Shown: positions 39,638 to 50,192, counted from the first letter of the stretch. The stretch is DNA of 64,000 nucleotides from Verrucomicrobiota bacterium (GCA_014860005.1 JACZKP010000206.1:1-64000), one strand, 5' to 3'. Numbers and translations: made by a program. Notes: a model not told the origin generated them from the letters alone.

Positions 39638-40744
39638 ATGAGTGTTCGCTGTATGCAATTTGCCCCTCTACTCGCGGCTGTGACGCTGGGGGTTTGCCTG
39701 TCGGCTCAGGGCCAGCAATCGCTGCCCGCGCGCGGCCAGAAAATCATCTTTTCCGATCCCAAGGGCGACCCGGTTAGTTCCAACCTCAATGCACTCGCCA
39801 CCCAGAAACTGAATCTCAAGAGCTTGGAGGATGAATTCAAGAAGCCATACAGTCTTTCCGGCCCGGGGGTGGCCGGCAGCGCAGCCCCGCTGCCATTGCC
39901 CCACCTGCCGCAACCCAACCTGAGCCGGCAACAACTCCGCGAATTATTTGAGAAGGAGCGGGATTGGATATTCCAGGCCCCGGAAGATTTCGAGTCCACG
40001 CTGACGGCAGAAAAGATTTTCAAAGTTCCGGAGTATGACGAGGACGGTCAGGAAAAGCAGAAGCCGGGCGCGGTCGAGCGTTTTTACCAACGTTTGGACG
40101 AGGAGCGTAAAGAAATCACCCGCCCGCGGGAGGAAGCTGAAGCTTCCCCGATGTTCAGCAACCAGGAATCCTTTGGGTTTGCCTCCAGTCGCGACTTGTT
40201 GGATTTCCAGCGGCTCAAGCCGGGAAGCAATATCGGGAGCCGGACGGAAGGCAGCTCCGGGCTGGATGGTCCGAACCTTTCCCCCGAAGAGATTATGCGG
40301 CGGCTCGCCGGTGGGAATAGTGGATCTCGTTTTCAAGGCGCTCTCATGTCGGCGGAGATCTCCGGCTTTCTCGACGCTGGCAAAATCGAACTCCTGCCGC
40401 AGTCGGTCGCGCAACAGGCGCGCATGGAGGAGTTCAAACGATTGCTGGAGCCGCGCGTGGGAGCATCCTCCCTGGGTGGTGAAGCAAACTTGAACTTGCT
40501 GAACAACGCTCCTTCAACCAGCCCCAGCCTTGCCACTTCAAGCGGACTGGGCCTGCTGCCCGAGGTGTCCGGGCTTAATCCATCCAGTCCGATGGCCTCA
40601 GGGATGGGCGCGCCGCAAAGCCCACGAACATTGATCACGGCCCCGCCGGCACGGCCTGGTTTTTCACCAGCAGAGTCAACTCTTGAGCCAGCCCGAACGG
40701 CGACCCCAACCCCCGCATTCAACCTGCCCAAACGGGTATTTTGA
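39638..40744 (+). CDS. Hypothetical secreted Pro/Ser-rich protein
   Basis: The 368-aa product has a signal peptide (FAPLLAAVTLGVCLSAQGQQ), a charged helical middle (LRELFEKERDWIF and ERFYQRLDEERKEI) and a low-complexity Ser/Pro/Ala C-terminal third. I recognise no domain. It is probably periplasmic. It is convergent with moeA, only 15 nt away. Confidence 0.7.
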   Translation: MSVRCMQFAPLLAAVTLGVCLSAQGQQSLPARGQKIIFSDPKGDPVSSNLNALATQKLNLKSLEDEFKKPYSLSGPGVAGSAAPLPLPHLPQPNLSRQQLRELFEKERDWIFQAPEDFESTLTAEKIFKVPEYDEDGQEKQKPGAVERFYQRLDEERKEITRPREEAEASPMFSNQESFGFASSRDLLDFQRLKPGSNIGSRTEGSSGLDGPNLSPEEIMRRLAGGNSGSRFQGALMSAEISGFLDAGKIELLPQSVAQQARMEEFKRLLEPRVGASSLGGEANLNLLNNAPSTSPSLATSSGLGLLPEVSGLNPSSPMASGMGAPQSPRTLITAPPARPGFSPAESTLEPARTATPTPAFNLPKRVF

Positions 40745-40759
40745 ACGGTCACCCGCGGT

Positions 40760-41965
40760 TTAACTCCAGCACAAGACCTTCACCGCAGATCCTTTGGCCA
40801 AAGTGCTTCGCGGTGCCAAGTCCACCAAACCGTTGCCGACCGCGAGCGAGGCCAGCGCATGGGAAGCCTGCAAGCCGGCGGAGCGGACCTCTCCCGACGA
40901 ATTGACCGTCACGCGCACAAAATGCCGGCGCTCGCCGGGGTTGGCCAGCGGCTCGGTCAAGACACCCGGAACCGCAGGCAGAGCGAGGTCCGTGGCGCCC
41001 TGCCAGCGCAAGAGTGCGGGCCGCACCAGGAGCAGGAAGGTCACAAACGCAGAAACGGGATTGCCGGGTAAGCCAAACAAATAGCTGTCGCGCCAGCGGC
41101 CAAAGACAAAAGGCTTGCCCGGCCGCATGGCCACTTTCCAGAACTCGAGGGTGCCGCCCAGTTGCTCCCAGGCGGTTTTCACAAAATCCATTTCCCCGAC
41201 GGACACGCCGCCGGAGGTCACCACCATGTCACATTCATCCACGGCTCGCTGCAGCGCATGCCGGGTGGCGGCAAGGTCGTCGGGCACCAGTGGATAAACT
41301 TCCGGGAGGCCGCCGGCTCGCCGAATCAATTCCGCGAGCGCGACCCGGTTGCTTTCGTAAATCTGCCCGGAAGCGAGCGGGCTGCCGGCTTCGCAAAGTT
41401 CCGAGCCCGTGGCGAGCAGGCCAACGCGAGGTTGTTGCCCCACCCGCACATCGGCAACGCCAGTGGCGGCGAGCAGACTGAGTTTGCCCGGGTCCAACAC
41501 GCTGCCGGCCGCCGCCAAAACCGCCAGCCGTTTCACATCCGAGCCGCGCAGACGGACATTCTCCCCGGGCCTCACCGGATCGCAAACCAACACTTCCCCC
41601 GCTTGATCGGCCACCACGCGGGTGTCCTCTTGCATGACTACGGCGTCTGCTCCACCGGGAAGCGGTGAGCCGGTGAATAGCCTTACACATTCGCCGGTGC
41701 CCAGTTCGCCGCGGAAGACTTCGCCCGCCGCGATTCGCCCGCGCAATTGCAATTTGACGGGCTCCGCCTCGGCGGCTGATGACACGTCCGCCGCGCGCAA
41801 GGCGTAGCCGTCCATGGCGGAGTTGTCGAAAGGCGGCAGATCAACGCCTGAGTGAACCGTCCCGGCGAGGATGCGGCCAGCGGCCTCAGTCAGCCGGACA
41901 GTTTCGGTCGGCGGCGCGGGCAGCGCGGCGAGAATTTGTTGGAGCGCCTCATCGAGTTCGATCAC
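40760..41965 (-). CDS. moeA: Molybdopterin molybdotransferase MoeA
   Basis: MoeA inserts molybdate into adenylylated molybdopterin. The 401-aa product has the N-terminal PPFDNSAMDGYALRAADV, the central VVTSGGVSVGEMDFVK near residue 240 and LFGLPGNPVSAFVTF near 300. A C-terminal beta domain completes a normal-length protein. No other molybdenum cofactor gene is in the window. Confidence 0.94.
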   Translation of the reverse strand: MIELDEALQQILAALPAPPTETVRLTEAAGRILAGTVHSGVDLPPFDNSAMDGYALRAADVSSAAEAEPVKLQLRGRIAAGEVFRGELGTGECVRLFTGSPLPGGADAVVMQEDTRVVADQAGEVLVCDPVRPGENVRLRGSDVKRLAVLAAAGSVLDPGKLSLLAATGVADVRVGQQPRVGLLATGSELCEAGSPLASGQIYESNRVALAELIRRAGGLPEVYPLVPDDLAATRHALQRAVDECDMVVTSGGVSVGEMDFVKTAWEQLGGTLEFWKVAMRPGKPFVFGRWRDSYLFGLPGNPVSAFVTFLLLVRPALLRWQGATDLALPAVPGVLTEPLANPGERRHFVRVTVNSSGEVRSAGLQASHALASLAVGNGLVDLAPRSTLAKGSAVKVLCWS

Positions 41966-42057
41966 GCGCTGAATAATTCTCGAACCGGGGCAGTTTGAAA
42001 AGTCAGATTGGCGCGTCGTGGAATGAATCCGCGCAACTGGCCCACTTACCGGACGCG

Positions 42058-43797
42058 TCAGTGCGCGGACGTCAACAGCAGCACCTGCTCCAGCGTGGAC
42101 ACACCTTCCCGTGCGCGGTCCAGCGCCACCATGCGCAACGTGCGCATCCCCTGACCGATGGCGACCTTGCCCATTTCACGCGTATTAGCGCGGGCGATGA
42201 CGAGTTTGCGGATTTCGTCCGTGATGGTCATGGCTTCGATGACCGCAAGGCGTCCGGCATAACCGGAGTTCTTGCAGCGATCACATCCGCGGCCGCGGTA
42301 AAGCGTGATGCCGTCGAAAATGTTCGGGTCAATATTCAGGTCCTGGAACATCTTAACCGGGTAGGTGACCGGCTCTTTGCAGTGCGAGCAGATGCGCCGC
42401 ATCAGGCGTTGCGCACATGACAAAATGACGGACGAGGAAATCAAGAACGGCGCAATCCCCATGTCGTCCAGACGCGCAATGGCGCCTGGTGCGTCATTAC
42501 AGTGCATTGTGCTCAACACTTGATGGCCCGTAAGCGCGGCTTCGATGGCGATTTCCGCCGTCTCGGTGTCGCGGATTTCACCGATCATGATGATGTCCGG
42601 ATCCTGGCGCAGGATTGAGCGGAGAGCATTGGCAAAGGACAGGCCGATCTCCTTTTTAACGGGCACCTGATTGATGCCAGGAATCTGAAACTCAACCGGA
42701 TCCTCAACGGTAATGATGTTGTAGATGGGGTTGTTGAGTTCGTTAAGGGCGGAGTAGAGAGTGGTGGTTTTGCCCGAGCCGGTGGGGCCGGTGACGAGGA
42801 TCAAACCGTGCGGGGCGTCCACCGCGCTCTTGAACTGCTGGAAGGTGTCACCGTCCAGGCCAAGCTTGTCAATGCTGGCAGAGAGGTTCGATTTATCGAG
42901 CACGCGCAGTACGATTTTCTCGCCATGCACAGTGGGCATGATGGACACGCGCAAGTCGTAGTCCTTGCCTCCCACGCGCACGCGCATGCGGCCGTCTTGC
43001 GGCAGCCGGCGTTCGGCGATGTCCAGGCTGCTCATGATCTTGAAACGCGAGGCCAGCCCCAACTGCATCTGCTTGGGCGGCGGGGTTGCATCTATCAGCA
43101 CTCCGTCCACACGATAGCGCAAGCGCAACACCTTCTCGAACGGCTCAACATGCACGTCGCTGGCGCGGTCTTTAATGGCTTGAACGAGGATGAGATTGGC
43201 GAGCTTGATGACCGGCGCCTCCTCGCTTGACGCGGCCAACTGGTCAAGGTTGACCTCTTCGACGTTCTCTTTGACGGTTTCGACGCTCTCATCATCCGTA
43301 TCAACGTCACCTTTCTTTTGCGCGTCGAGGATGATATCCTCCATGCTGCCGCCCTTGGCCGCGTCGAGGTTGTTGAGCTTGTCCAGGATGGATTTCTCGG
43401 AGGCGATCATCGGCGCGACCTCGAGCCGGGTGATGCGCTTGACATCGTCAATGGCCAGCACGTTCAGCGGGTCGGCCATCGCGAGGAAGATTTTGTTTTC
43501 CAGACGCGAGATCGGCACGACCTTGTGGTTGTGGGCGATTTCGCGCGGCAGCAGGTCTGCGACCTCGGGAAGGATGGTGATGCGGCCCAAATTAATGGGC
43601 GGAACGTTGAGCACCCGGCCCATCGAAACAGTCATGTCCTGCTCACTGACGTAGGCTTTTTCCAGGACGAGCTTCATGAAGCGCGTCCCTTCCTTCTTCT
43701 GGCGCTCCATTAGTTCCTCGACCTGCTTGATGCTCAACAGGCCGTCTTCGATCAGGGCGTCGGCGATGCGTTCGCCGTATGATTTCACCGGAGGCAT
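42058..43797 (-). CDS. GspE/PilB-family secretion or pilus ATPase
   Basis: This 579-aa cytoplasmic ATPase powers type II secretion or type IV pilus assembly. An N-terminal MshEN/GspEII domain covers residues 10-150. The ATPase core has GPTGSGKTTT (Walker A, near 338), an Asp box (ITVEDPVEFQ), Walker B (DPDIIMIGEIRDTETA) and a His box (HQVLSTMHCNDA). A tetracysteine zinc site (CSHC...CDRC) follows. No other secretion gene is nearby except the TPR/MshEN protein just upstream in the operon, 3 nt away. Confidence 0.92.
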   Translation of the reverse strand: MPPVKSYGERIADALIEDGLLSIKQVEELMERQKKEGTRFMKLVLEKAYVSEQDMTVSMGRVLNVPPINLGRITILPEVADLLPREIAHNHKVVPISRLENKIFLAMADPLNVLAIDDVKRITRLEVAPMIASEKSILDKLNNLDAAKGGSMEDIILDAQKKGDVDTDDESVETVKENVEEVNLDQLAASSEEAPVIKLANLILVQAIKDRASDVHVEPFEKVLRLRYRVDGVLIDATPPPKQMQLGLASRFKIMSSLDIAERRLPQDGRMRVRVGGKDYDLRVSIMPTVHGEKIVLRVLDKSNLSASIDKLGLDGDTFQQFKSAVDAPHGLILVTGPTGSGKTTTLYSALNELNNPIYNIITVEDPVEFQIPGINQVPVKKEIGLSFANALRSILRQDPDIIMIGEIRDTETAEIAIEAALTGHQVLSTMHCNDAPGAIARLDDMGIAPFLISSSVILSCAQRLMRRICSHCKEPVTYPVKMFQDLNIDPNIFDGITLYRGRGCDRCKNSGYAGRLAVIEAMTITDEIRKLVIARANTREMGKVAIGQGMRTLRMVALDRAREGVSTLEQVLLLTSAH

Positions 43798-43800
43798 GGT

Positions 43801-44655
43801 TTAGCGAAATACTTTACGAAGGTTTTTGACGAGATCCACGGGAGGCACGAGATACCAGAGCAAACGGTTCGAAGTTGCTTCGGCGAGTTCCTTGGCCGCC
43901 TGCTGATTGAAGGGATTGGCCGTGGCAACGAGGACCGACTTGCTCATGCGGTCGAACGGCAGCACGCACCAGCGCCGGCAGGTATCCGCCGGAAACGTGC
44001 GCGCCAGGTCGATGTCCAGATCATACTTGTCCAGTGGCAAATAGGCGACCCGGGTGCGGTCGGTGAGCAACTTGAGCGCGGTATCCGTTGCCAGCACGCC
44101 TTTGTCGGCCAGCACCTGAATGAATGGTTCATTGATGCCGTGCGGCGGGGCGGACAAATCGGGAGTGCTCCAACAGAGGTCAAAATCGCCGGCGGTGATG
44201 ACTTTGCTTTCCACGAAAATCTTGTGCATGGACTTGCGCCCATCGTCAATATCCGTGGGCACCGGTTTGCCCATCAGCCGCTTGCCGCCCTTGCTGCCGG
44301 CATCCGACGACCTGCCGATGGCCGCCGGTTCGTTGAGCACCGGCTGCGAGCCGATGTTGTTGGCTTTGCTTTCGATCTCCATCAGCGCCTGCTGGACGTC
44401 CGGGTCTTCAGGCGACCGTTGGAGGATCGTTTCATACTCAAGAATCGCCGAGGAGAACTGGCCCATCTGCACGTAAGCCTCGGCAATCCGTTTGGAGGTG
44501 TTGATAAGATCGGTTTCCCGCCCCAGTTTGCTGTAAGCTTCCTTGAGGATCTCCAACGACTGATAATCGTGCGGTTGCGATTGAGTGATGACCTCAAACA
44601 TCTCAATCGTCTGCGCCAACTGGGCTTCCTCGCCCGGATTCAATGTGCTTGTCAT
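43801..44655 (-). CDS. TPR protein with C-terminal GspE N-domain (MshEN-like)
   Basis: The 284-aa protein has TPR-like helices at residues 10-95 (YQSLEILKEAYSKLGRETDL and GQFSSAILEYETILQRSP), a charged linker, and an MshEN/GspE-N domain at about 160-280 (YLPLDKYDLDIDLARTFPAD and VLPFDRMSKSVLVATANPF). It lacks an ATPase domain. It precedes the GspE gene by 3 nt in the same operon. It is a good candidate for an accessory factor that competes with or bridges the ATPase N-domain; this role is inferred. Confidence 0.8.
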   Translation of the reverse strand: MTSTLNPGEEAQLAQTIEMFEVITQSQPHDYQSLEILKEAYSKLGRETDLINTSKRIAEAYVQMGQFSSAILEYETILQRSPEDPDVQQALMEIESKANNIGSQPVLNEPAAIGRSSDAGSKGGKRLMGKPVPTDIDDGRKSMHKIFVESKVITAGDFDLCWSTPDLSAPPHGINEPFIQVLADKGVLATDTALKLLTDRTRVAYLPLDKYDLDIDLARTFPADTCRRWCVLPFDRMSKSVLVATANPFNQQAAKELAEATSNRLLWYLVPPVDLVKNLRKVFR

Positions 44656-44895
44656 GTTGGATTACCGGCACCCGAACACCGGCCTGAATCTACAGAGGGT
44701 GCATCGGGGCGGCTTTCAGTCAGCAATCTGCCGGCCAATCTAGGCGTGCGCAACCGGGAAGGCAACCCCGCTTTCGCTGCGGTTTTCGCTGTGGAGTGGC
44801 GGCACCCAAATCCTCGTTCAAAGACACAACTGTCCAATTCTTGCGCGCCACGCCCAATGTGGGCAACCTGCGGTCGCATCGTGCCGCCGCCACCA

Positions 44896-45627
44896 ATGCC
44901 TGCAAAATCCACCGCCACCGAATTGATCAATGCCGCGAGGGATCTCTGCGTGGCCGTTGAGCGCCTGAAATTCACCGCCCCGGTCGCGTACGTTTACAAT
45001 CCACTCGATTACGCGTGGACAGCACATGAAGCTTACCTGCGCGGCTTTGGCCGTCGCCCCAAGCGCGTTTTGTTTCTCGGCATGAATCCAGGTCCGTTCG
45101 GCATGGCGCAGACAGGCGTGCCCTTTGGCGAGGTAACCGCCGTGCGCGACTGGTTGGGCATAAACACCGCCATCAGTCAGCCGCCGTGCGAACATCCCAA
45201 GCGGCCCATTGAAGGTTTTGCGTGTCGGCGCTCGGAGATCAGCGGGCAGCGGCTCTGGGGGCTGTTTGCCCGGCGCTTTGGGAAGGCGGAACATTTTTTC
45301 CACGAGCACTTCGTCGTCAATTACTGCCCCTTGGTGTTTATGGGAAAGTCTGGGCGCAATCTCACGCCAGACAAACTGCCGGCGCGCCAGACCGCGCCGC
45401 TTTATGCTGCGTGTGATCATCATCTACGCCGGGTGGTGGGAATTTTGAAACCCGAATGGCTTATCGGGATCGGTGATTTCGCCGAAAAACGCGCCCGGCT
45501 GCTCTTCGGTTTTTCCGGGCTGAACATTGCTCGGATACTGCACCCCAGTCCTGCCAGTCCGGCGGCCAACCGTGATTGGGCGGGGACAGTCAGTCGGCAA
45601 CTGGCTGAGGTGGGGGTGTGGAAGTGA
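44896..45627 (+). CDS. SMUG1-type single-strand-selective uracil-DNA glycosylase
   Basis: The 243-aa product (ATG 44896) carries the hallmark [17 protein letters not shown] near residue 56 and the late motif HPSPASP near 218. Both are almost identical to animal SMUG1. The enzyme removes uracil and 5-hydroxymethyluracil from DNA in base excision repair. The longer open frame from 44140 is antisense to the TPR gene and is not used. Confidence 0.9.
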   Translation: MPAKSTATELINAARDLCVAVERLKFTAPVAYVYNPLDYAWTAHEAYLRGFGRRPKRVLFLGMNPGPFGMAQTGVPFGEVTAVRDWLGINTAISQPPCEHPKRPIEGFACRRSEISGQRLWGLFARRFGKAEHFFHEHFVVNYCPLVFMGKSGRNLTPDKLPARQTAPLYAACDHHLRRVVGILKPEWLIGIGDFAEKRARLLFGFSGLNIARILHPSPASPAANRDWAGTVSRQLAEVGVWK

Positions 45628-45733
45628 GAACATCGCCATCGTTTGCAGGCAACAATGGCATCAACGCAGGCGCTGGCTGAAACTGGTTGGAATCACGCTT
45701 TCCTCCGACACACGCATCGTGTTAACTGCGCGC

Positions 45734-46621
45734 GTGAAACAGAGCACACTTTTCATGTGGATGGCCGTGGCCGGTTTCATTTTGCTGGCCACGCAGGCAC
45801 AGGCGGCGGACAAGCCGCAAGGCAAGACCGGTCTTGGCAGGAGCTTCAAAGGTCCCATTGGCTTGCAGCTTTACAGCCTGCGTGACCAGTTCGCGAAGGA
45901 CGTGCCGGGCACGCTGGCGCGGACGCGTGACTTTGGATTCCGTTACGTGGAACTGGCGGGTACCTCCGGTCATCCGCCGGAAGAGTTCAAGAAGATGCTG
46001 GCCGCGCACGGTTTGAAACCGGTGGCGGGGCATTTTCCGTATGAGAAATTCCGCGATGATGTGGAGAGCATTGCGCGCGAGGCAAAGATTCTGGGTCTGA
46101 AATACGTCGGTTGCGCCTGGATTCCCCACCAAGGTGCGTTTGATGAAAAGCAATGTCGCGACGCCATTGCGGTGTTCAATCAGGCGGGCGCCGCACTGGC
46201 CAAGCACGGGTTGAAGTTTTTCTACCATATTCACGGCTATGAATTTCATCCCTACGGCAACGGCACGTTGTTTGATCTGATGATGGCGGAGACGAATCCC
46301 AAGCACGTGAGTTACGAAATGGACGTGGTGTGGGCCGTGTTTCCCGGACAGGATCCCGTCGCCTTGCTGAACAAGTACGGCAAGCGTTGGACGCTCATGC
46401 ATCTCAAGGACCTGAAGCAAGGTGTGAAGACTGGCGCACTCACGGGTCACACGGACGTGGCCAACAATGTGCCACTTGGCGCGGGGCAGGTGGACTGGCC
46501 GTCGCTGCTACGCGCCGCGAAGAAGGCGGGCGTGAAGTATTACTTCATCGAGGATGAAGCGCCGTCGGTGCTGGAGCAGATCCCGCAAAGTCTGCGCTAC
46601 CTGGAACAGGTTAAATTCTGA
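45734..46621 (+). CDS. Secreted sugar phosphate isomerase/epimerase-like TIM barrel
   Basis: From GTG 45734 the 295-aa protein has a signal peptide ([23 protein letters not shown]) and an AP endonuclease family 2/xylose isomerase-like barrel: [59 protein letters not shown] and MHLKDLK, with Glu/His/Asp metal ligands. Export to the periplasm is common for these proteins in Verrucomicrobia and Planctomycetes. The substrate is unknown. It lies 7 nt before the YebC-family gene. Confidence 0.85.
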   Translation: MKQSTLFMWMAVAGFILLATQAQAADKPQGKTGLGRSFKGPIGLQLYSLRDQFAKDVPGTLARTRDFGFRYVELAGTSGHPPEEFKKMLAAHGLKPVAGHFPYEKFRDDVESIAREAKILGLKYVGCAWIPHQGAFDEKQCRDAIAVFNQAGAALAKHGLKFFYHIHGYEFHPYGNGTLFDLMMAETNPKHVSYEMDVVWAVFPGQDPVALLNKYGKRWTLMHLKDLKQGVKTGALTGHTDVANNVPLGAGQVDWPSLLRAAKKAGVKYYFIEDEAPSVLEQIPQSLRYLEQVKF

Positions 46622-46628
46622 TTCAGCC

Positions 46629-47372
46629 ATGGCCGGCCACAGCAAATGGGCGAAGGTCAAACACTTCAAAGGTGCGATTGACGCGAAGCGGGGGAAGATT
46701 TTTTCCAAGTTGAGCCGCGAGATTACCATTGCGGTCAAACTGGCGGGTGGCGACCCCGCGATGAATCCGCGTCTGCGCATGGTACTGCTCAAATGCCGCG
46801 GGGCGAACATGCCCAACGACAACATCGAGCGCGCCATCAAGAAGGGTCTCGGCGGCGGCGAAGGCGCGAGCTTCGAGGATTTGACTTACGAGATTTACGA
46901 TCCGAACGGTGTGGCGCTGCTTGTGGAAGTCAGCACGGACAATCGCAATCGCACCGCGGCGGAGATCCGCAGCATCGCGACGAAGAGCGGCGGCTCGATT
47001 GCCACGCCGGGTTCGGTCAGCCGTTTGTTTCAACGCAAAGGACAAATCATCGTGCCGCGCGAAGCAGCGGAGGAGGATGCGCTGATGGAACTGGCGCTGG
47101 AAGCCGGCGCAGAGGATTTTAAGGCGGAGACGCAGGGCTATGAAATTCTCACCGAACCGGCGCAATTCGAGGCGGTTCACAAACAACTCGAAGTGAAAGG
47201 CATCAAGTGCGATGCGGCGGCAGTCACGTCCCTGTCCACGGTGACAGTGCCATTGACCGGGGAATCCAACATGGCGGCAGTGAACCGCCTGATCGAGGCG
47301 TTGGAGGAACACGACGACGTGAAGGAAGTGTATTCCAACGCGGAGTTTGCCGACGCAGGAGTGAACGCTTGA
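46629..47372 (+). CDS. yebC: YebC/PmpR-family transcriptional or translational regulator
   Basis: The 247-aa product starts MAGHSKWAKVKHFKGAIDAKRGK, the family signature, and has the expected length. Conserved internal motifs include NMPNDNIERAIKKG and EIYDPNGVALLVEVSTDNRNRT. Members bind DNA as regulators, and some have recently been linked to translation of proline-rich stretches. It starts 7 nt after the isomerase gene. Confidence 0.93.
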   Translation: MAGHSKWAKVKHFKGAIDAKRGKIFSKLSREITIAVKLAGGDPAMNPRLRMVLLKCRGANMPNDNIERAIKKGLGGGEGASFEDLTYEIYDPNGVALLVEVSTDNRNRTAAEIRSIATKSGGSIATPGSVSRLFQRKGQIIVPREAAEEDALMELALEAGAEDFKAETQGYEILTEPAQFEAVHKQLEVKGIKCDAAAVTSLSTVTVPLTGESNMAAVNRLIEALEEHDDVKEVYSNAEFADAGVNA

Positions 47373-47444
47373 GAACCGGGCGATTCTGATGAAGTGCTGG
47401 CTTTTATCATTTGACGGAGCGGCAACCAGGCCGGTGCGTCGAAC

Positions 47445-50192
47445 ATGAAGACGCTGGACGCTGATTCTCTGCTGCCACGCTTGCTCGCCCGTCTGGCGCG
47501 AGCCGTTTACCGGTATCCGCGCTGGTTCTTCTATCCACAGGCGGTGTTGTTCGTGGTGTGCGTGTTTTACGCCTTGCCCAAGCCGCTTGGTTATCTGGAG
47601 TTCGACACGGATCGGAACAATCTGGTTGGCCCGAACCAGAAGTACCACCAGAACTTTCTTCGCTTCAAAGATGAATTCCCGGCTCAGGACGATCTGGTCG
47701 TCGTCGTCGAGAGTGAAGATCCGGAGAAGAACCGACAGTTTGTCGAGCGGCTGGGCGCCAAACTGGAGGCCGAAACCAATCTCTTTCGCGACGTGTTCTA
47801 CAAGGGCGACCTGAGAATGATGGGTCGCAAGGCGCTGCTGTTTGTCCCGGAAAACGACCTGGCTGTTTTGCAGCAGACTCTGCGGGACTCCCGGCCATTC
47901 ATCGAGCAGTTTACCCACGCGACCAATCTGACTTCGCTCTTTGATCTGGTGAATACACAGTTTCGCGCCGCCCGGCGCGAGGGACCGGTCGAAACTGAAT
48001 CATTGATCAAGGCGCTGCTCGCGCTGGAGCGCATCGTGCATCAGGCCGCCTTAGGCCTGGCCCGGCCCGGCGTGCCGCCATCGCCGGGCGTGACGGCCCT
48101 GTTCGATGCCGGCCAGGAGTCGGCGCAGAAGGAGTACATCACCTTCAACGATGGGCAAATGTATCTCGTCTCGGCGCACGCGCCGCGCGCAGAATTGAAC
48201 ACCGCCGCGGTGGAGCGTATGCGGGAATTGCTGGAGCAGACCCGGGGCGAAGTGCCCGGCCTCAACGTCGGCTTGACGGGCGAACCGGTGCTGGAACATG
48301 ACGAAATGCTTCAATCCCAGCAGGACACGACGCTGGCAAGCATCGTGGCGCTCGGACTCTGCGCCCTGATTTTCATTTATGGCTATCAGGAAAGTGGTCG
48401 TCCGATCAAGGCGACCATCTGCCTGATTGTCGGCCTGGCCTACACGCTGGCATTTGCCACCGCCACGGTCGGGCATTTGAACATTCTGACCATCACCTTT
48501 GTGCCGATGCTCATCGGGTTGTGCATTGATTTCGGAGTGCATCTGGTGACGCGTTACGAGGAGGAATTGCGTCACGGTCGCAGTGAAGAGGAAGCGCTGA
48601 CCACGGCGATGGTGTTTACGGGTCAGGGCATCTTCACGGGGGCGTTCACCACGGCGGGGGCGTTTCTGGCCATGACGCTTACCAATTTCCGGGGCATCCA
48701 GGAGATGGGCGTGATCTGCGGCGGGGGCCTGTTGATTTGTCTGCTGCCGATGATGACCCTGCTGCCGGTGCTCTTGCTGCGAGGACGGCAGAATGTCATT
48801 GACCATCAAATCGGGGACCAACCCAACGTCCGCGCCCGCATTGAGCGGCTTTGGCTGCGCCGGCCGGGGTTCGTCACAGTGCTGTGCCTGATTTCTTGCG
48901 GGCTGGCGTTGACGCAGTTCCCCAAAGTGCGGTTCGATTACAACCTGCTCAACATGCAGAGCGCCGGCTTGCCGGCGGTGGAGTTTGAAATGAAGCTCAT
49001 CCACGCAACCAGTGCCACGCCGCGCTCGGTATTGTTCGGTGCGGTGGTGGCGGATTCACTGGCGGAAGCGGTGGCGCTGGAGGAGAAACTCAAAACCCTG
49101 CCGGCGGTGGCTGGCGTGGACTCCATCAGCCTGGTGTTGATAGAAGATCCAAGCAGCAAACTCGCATTGATCGGTGAAATCAAAAACGAGCTCGCCGATT
49201 TAAGTTTCCCTCAGCCGGATGTCCGTCCCGTCAACGTGCCAGAATTAAGCCTTTCGCTCTATTCGTTGGGGGGTTATTTGGGTGCGGCGCTCGCCGCCGT
49301 GCCGGAGGAGGAAACCACGCCTATCGTGCAACTCCAATCCTTGCGCGAGGCAGTCGAAAGTCTTCGGAAAGACATGCTGCAACTGCCGGACAGTGCGACC
49401 AAGCTGGCAGCTTTTCAGCGCGCCTTGTTCAGCGACGTGAGGGCCACATTTGAGGCTTTGCGCAATCAGGACAATAGTGAGCGACTTCGGGTGGAGGATC
49501 TTCCACCCGCGCTCCGCAACCGGTTCATAGGGACCACCGGAAAGTTTCTGCTGCAGGTCTATCCACAGAACGACATCTGGCAGCGAGAGAATCAGCGGGA
49601 GTTTATTCGTGAACTGCGGGAGGCGCTGGACCCGCACGGGACGAACCATCCCATGATCACCGGAACACCCGTCCAACTTTACGAATACACTTCATTGTTG
49701 AAGAGCAGCTACGAGCAGGCAGCCCTGTATGCCTTGCTGGCGATCATGCTTTTGGTGTTCATTCATTTTCGCAGCGTGGCTTCGGTGCTTCTGGCGTTGG
49801 TGCCGGTGGCGGTTGGCGCGATCTGGCTTGGCGGGCTGATGGGGCTCGGAAACATCCCGCTAAATCCAGCCAACATCATGACGCTGCCCCTGGCCATTGG
49901 CATCGGGGTTACGAACGGGATTCACATCCTTAATCGGTTTGCTGAGGAGCAGCAACCCGGCATTCTGGCCAAGAGTACCGGCAAGGCGGTGTTGGTGTCG
50001 GGGTTGACGACCATCGCCGGTTTCGGGAGTCTGGTTCTCGCCGAACATCAGGGGATCCAAAGTCTCGGTTATGTAATGGCCATGGCGGTGGCGACGTGCA
50101 TGATTGCCGGGTTGACGTTTCTTCCTGCCTTGCTGAATCTGATGTCGCGGCGTGGACTCCCGACAAAACAACCCAGTGCCGACAATGCATGA
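47445..50192 (+). CDS. MMPL/RND-family exporter (HpnN-like)
   Basis: The 915-aa protein has two halves, each with one N-terminal helix, a large periplasmic loop (about residues 55-295 and 475-760) and a block of five or six helices. Sequences such as FVPMLIGLCIDFGVHLVTRYEEE and MTLPLAIGIGVTNGIHILNRFAEEQ match the MMPL/HpnN pattern. HpnN relatives move hopanoids or other lipids to the outer membrane. No hopanoid genes are in the window, so the cargo is open. Confidence 0.88.
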   Translation: MKTLDADSLLPRLLARLARAVYRYPRWFFYPQAVLFVVCVFYALPKPLGYLEFDTDRNNLVGPNQKYHQNFLRFKDEFPAQDDLVVVVESEDPEKNRQFVERLGAKLEAETNLFRDVFYKGDLRMMGRKALLFVPENDLAVLQQTLRDSRPFIEQFTHATNLTSLFDLVNTQFRAARREGPVETESLIKALLALERIVHQAALGLARPGVPPSPGVTALFDAGQESAQKEYITFNDGQMYLVSAHAPRAELNTAAVERMRELLEQTRGEVPGLNVGLTGEPVLEHDEMLQSQQDTTLASIVALGLCALIFIYGYQESGRPIKATICLIVGLAYTLAFATATVGHLNILTITFVPMLIGLCIDFGVHLVTRYEEELRHGRSEEEALTTAMVFTGQGIFTGAFTTAGAFLAMTLTNFRGIQEMGVICGGGLLICLLPMMTLLPVLLLRGRQNVIDHQIGDQPNVRARIERLWLRRPGFVTVLCLISCGLALTQFPKVRFDYNLLNMQSAGLPAVEFEMKLIHATSATPRSVLFGAVVADSLAEAVALEEKLKTLPAVAGVDSISLVLIEDPSSKLALIGEIKNELADLSFPQPDVRPVNVPELSLSLYSLGGYLGAALAAVPEEETTPIVQLQSLREAVESLRKDMLQLPDSATKLAAFQRALFSDVRATFEALRNQDNSERLRVEDLPPALRNRFIGTTGKFLLQVYPQNDIWQRENQREFIRELREALDPHGTNHPMITGTPVQLYEYTSLLKSSYEQAALYALLAIMLLVFIHFRSVASVLLALVPVAVGAIWLGGLMGLGNIPLNPANIMTLPLAIGIGVTNGIHILNRFAEEQQPGILAKSTGKAVLVSGLTTIAGFGSLVLAEHQGIQSLGYVMAMAVATCMIAGLTFLPALLNLMSRRGLPTKQPSADNA

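Noticed and set aside
44140..44895. N-terminal extension of the SMUG1 reading frame
   Set aside because: It is antisense to the TPR/MshEN gene; SMUG1 homology begins only after ATG 44896.
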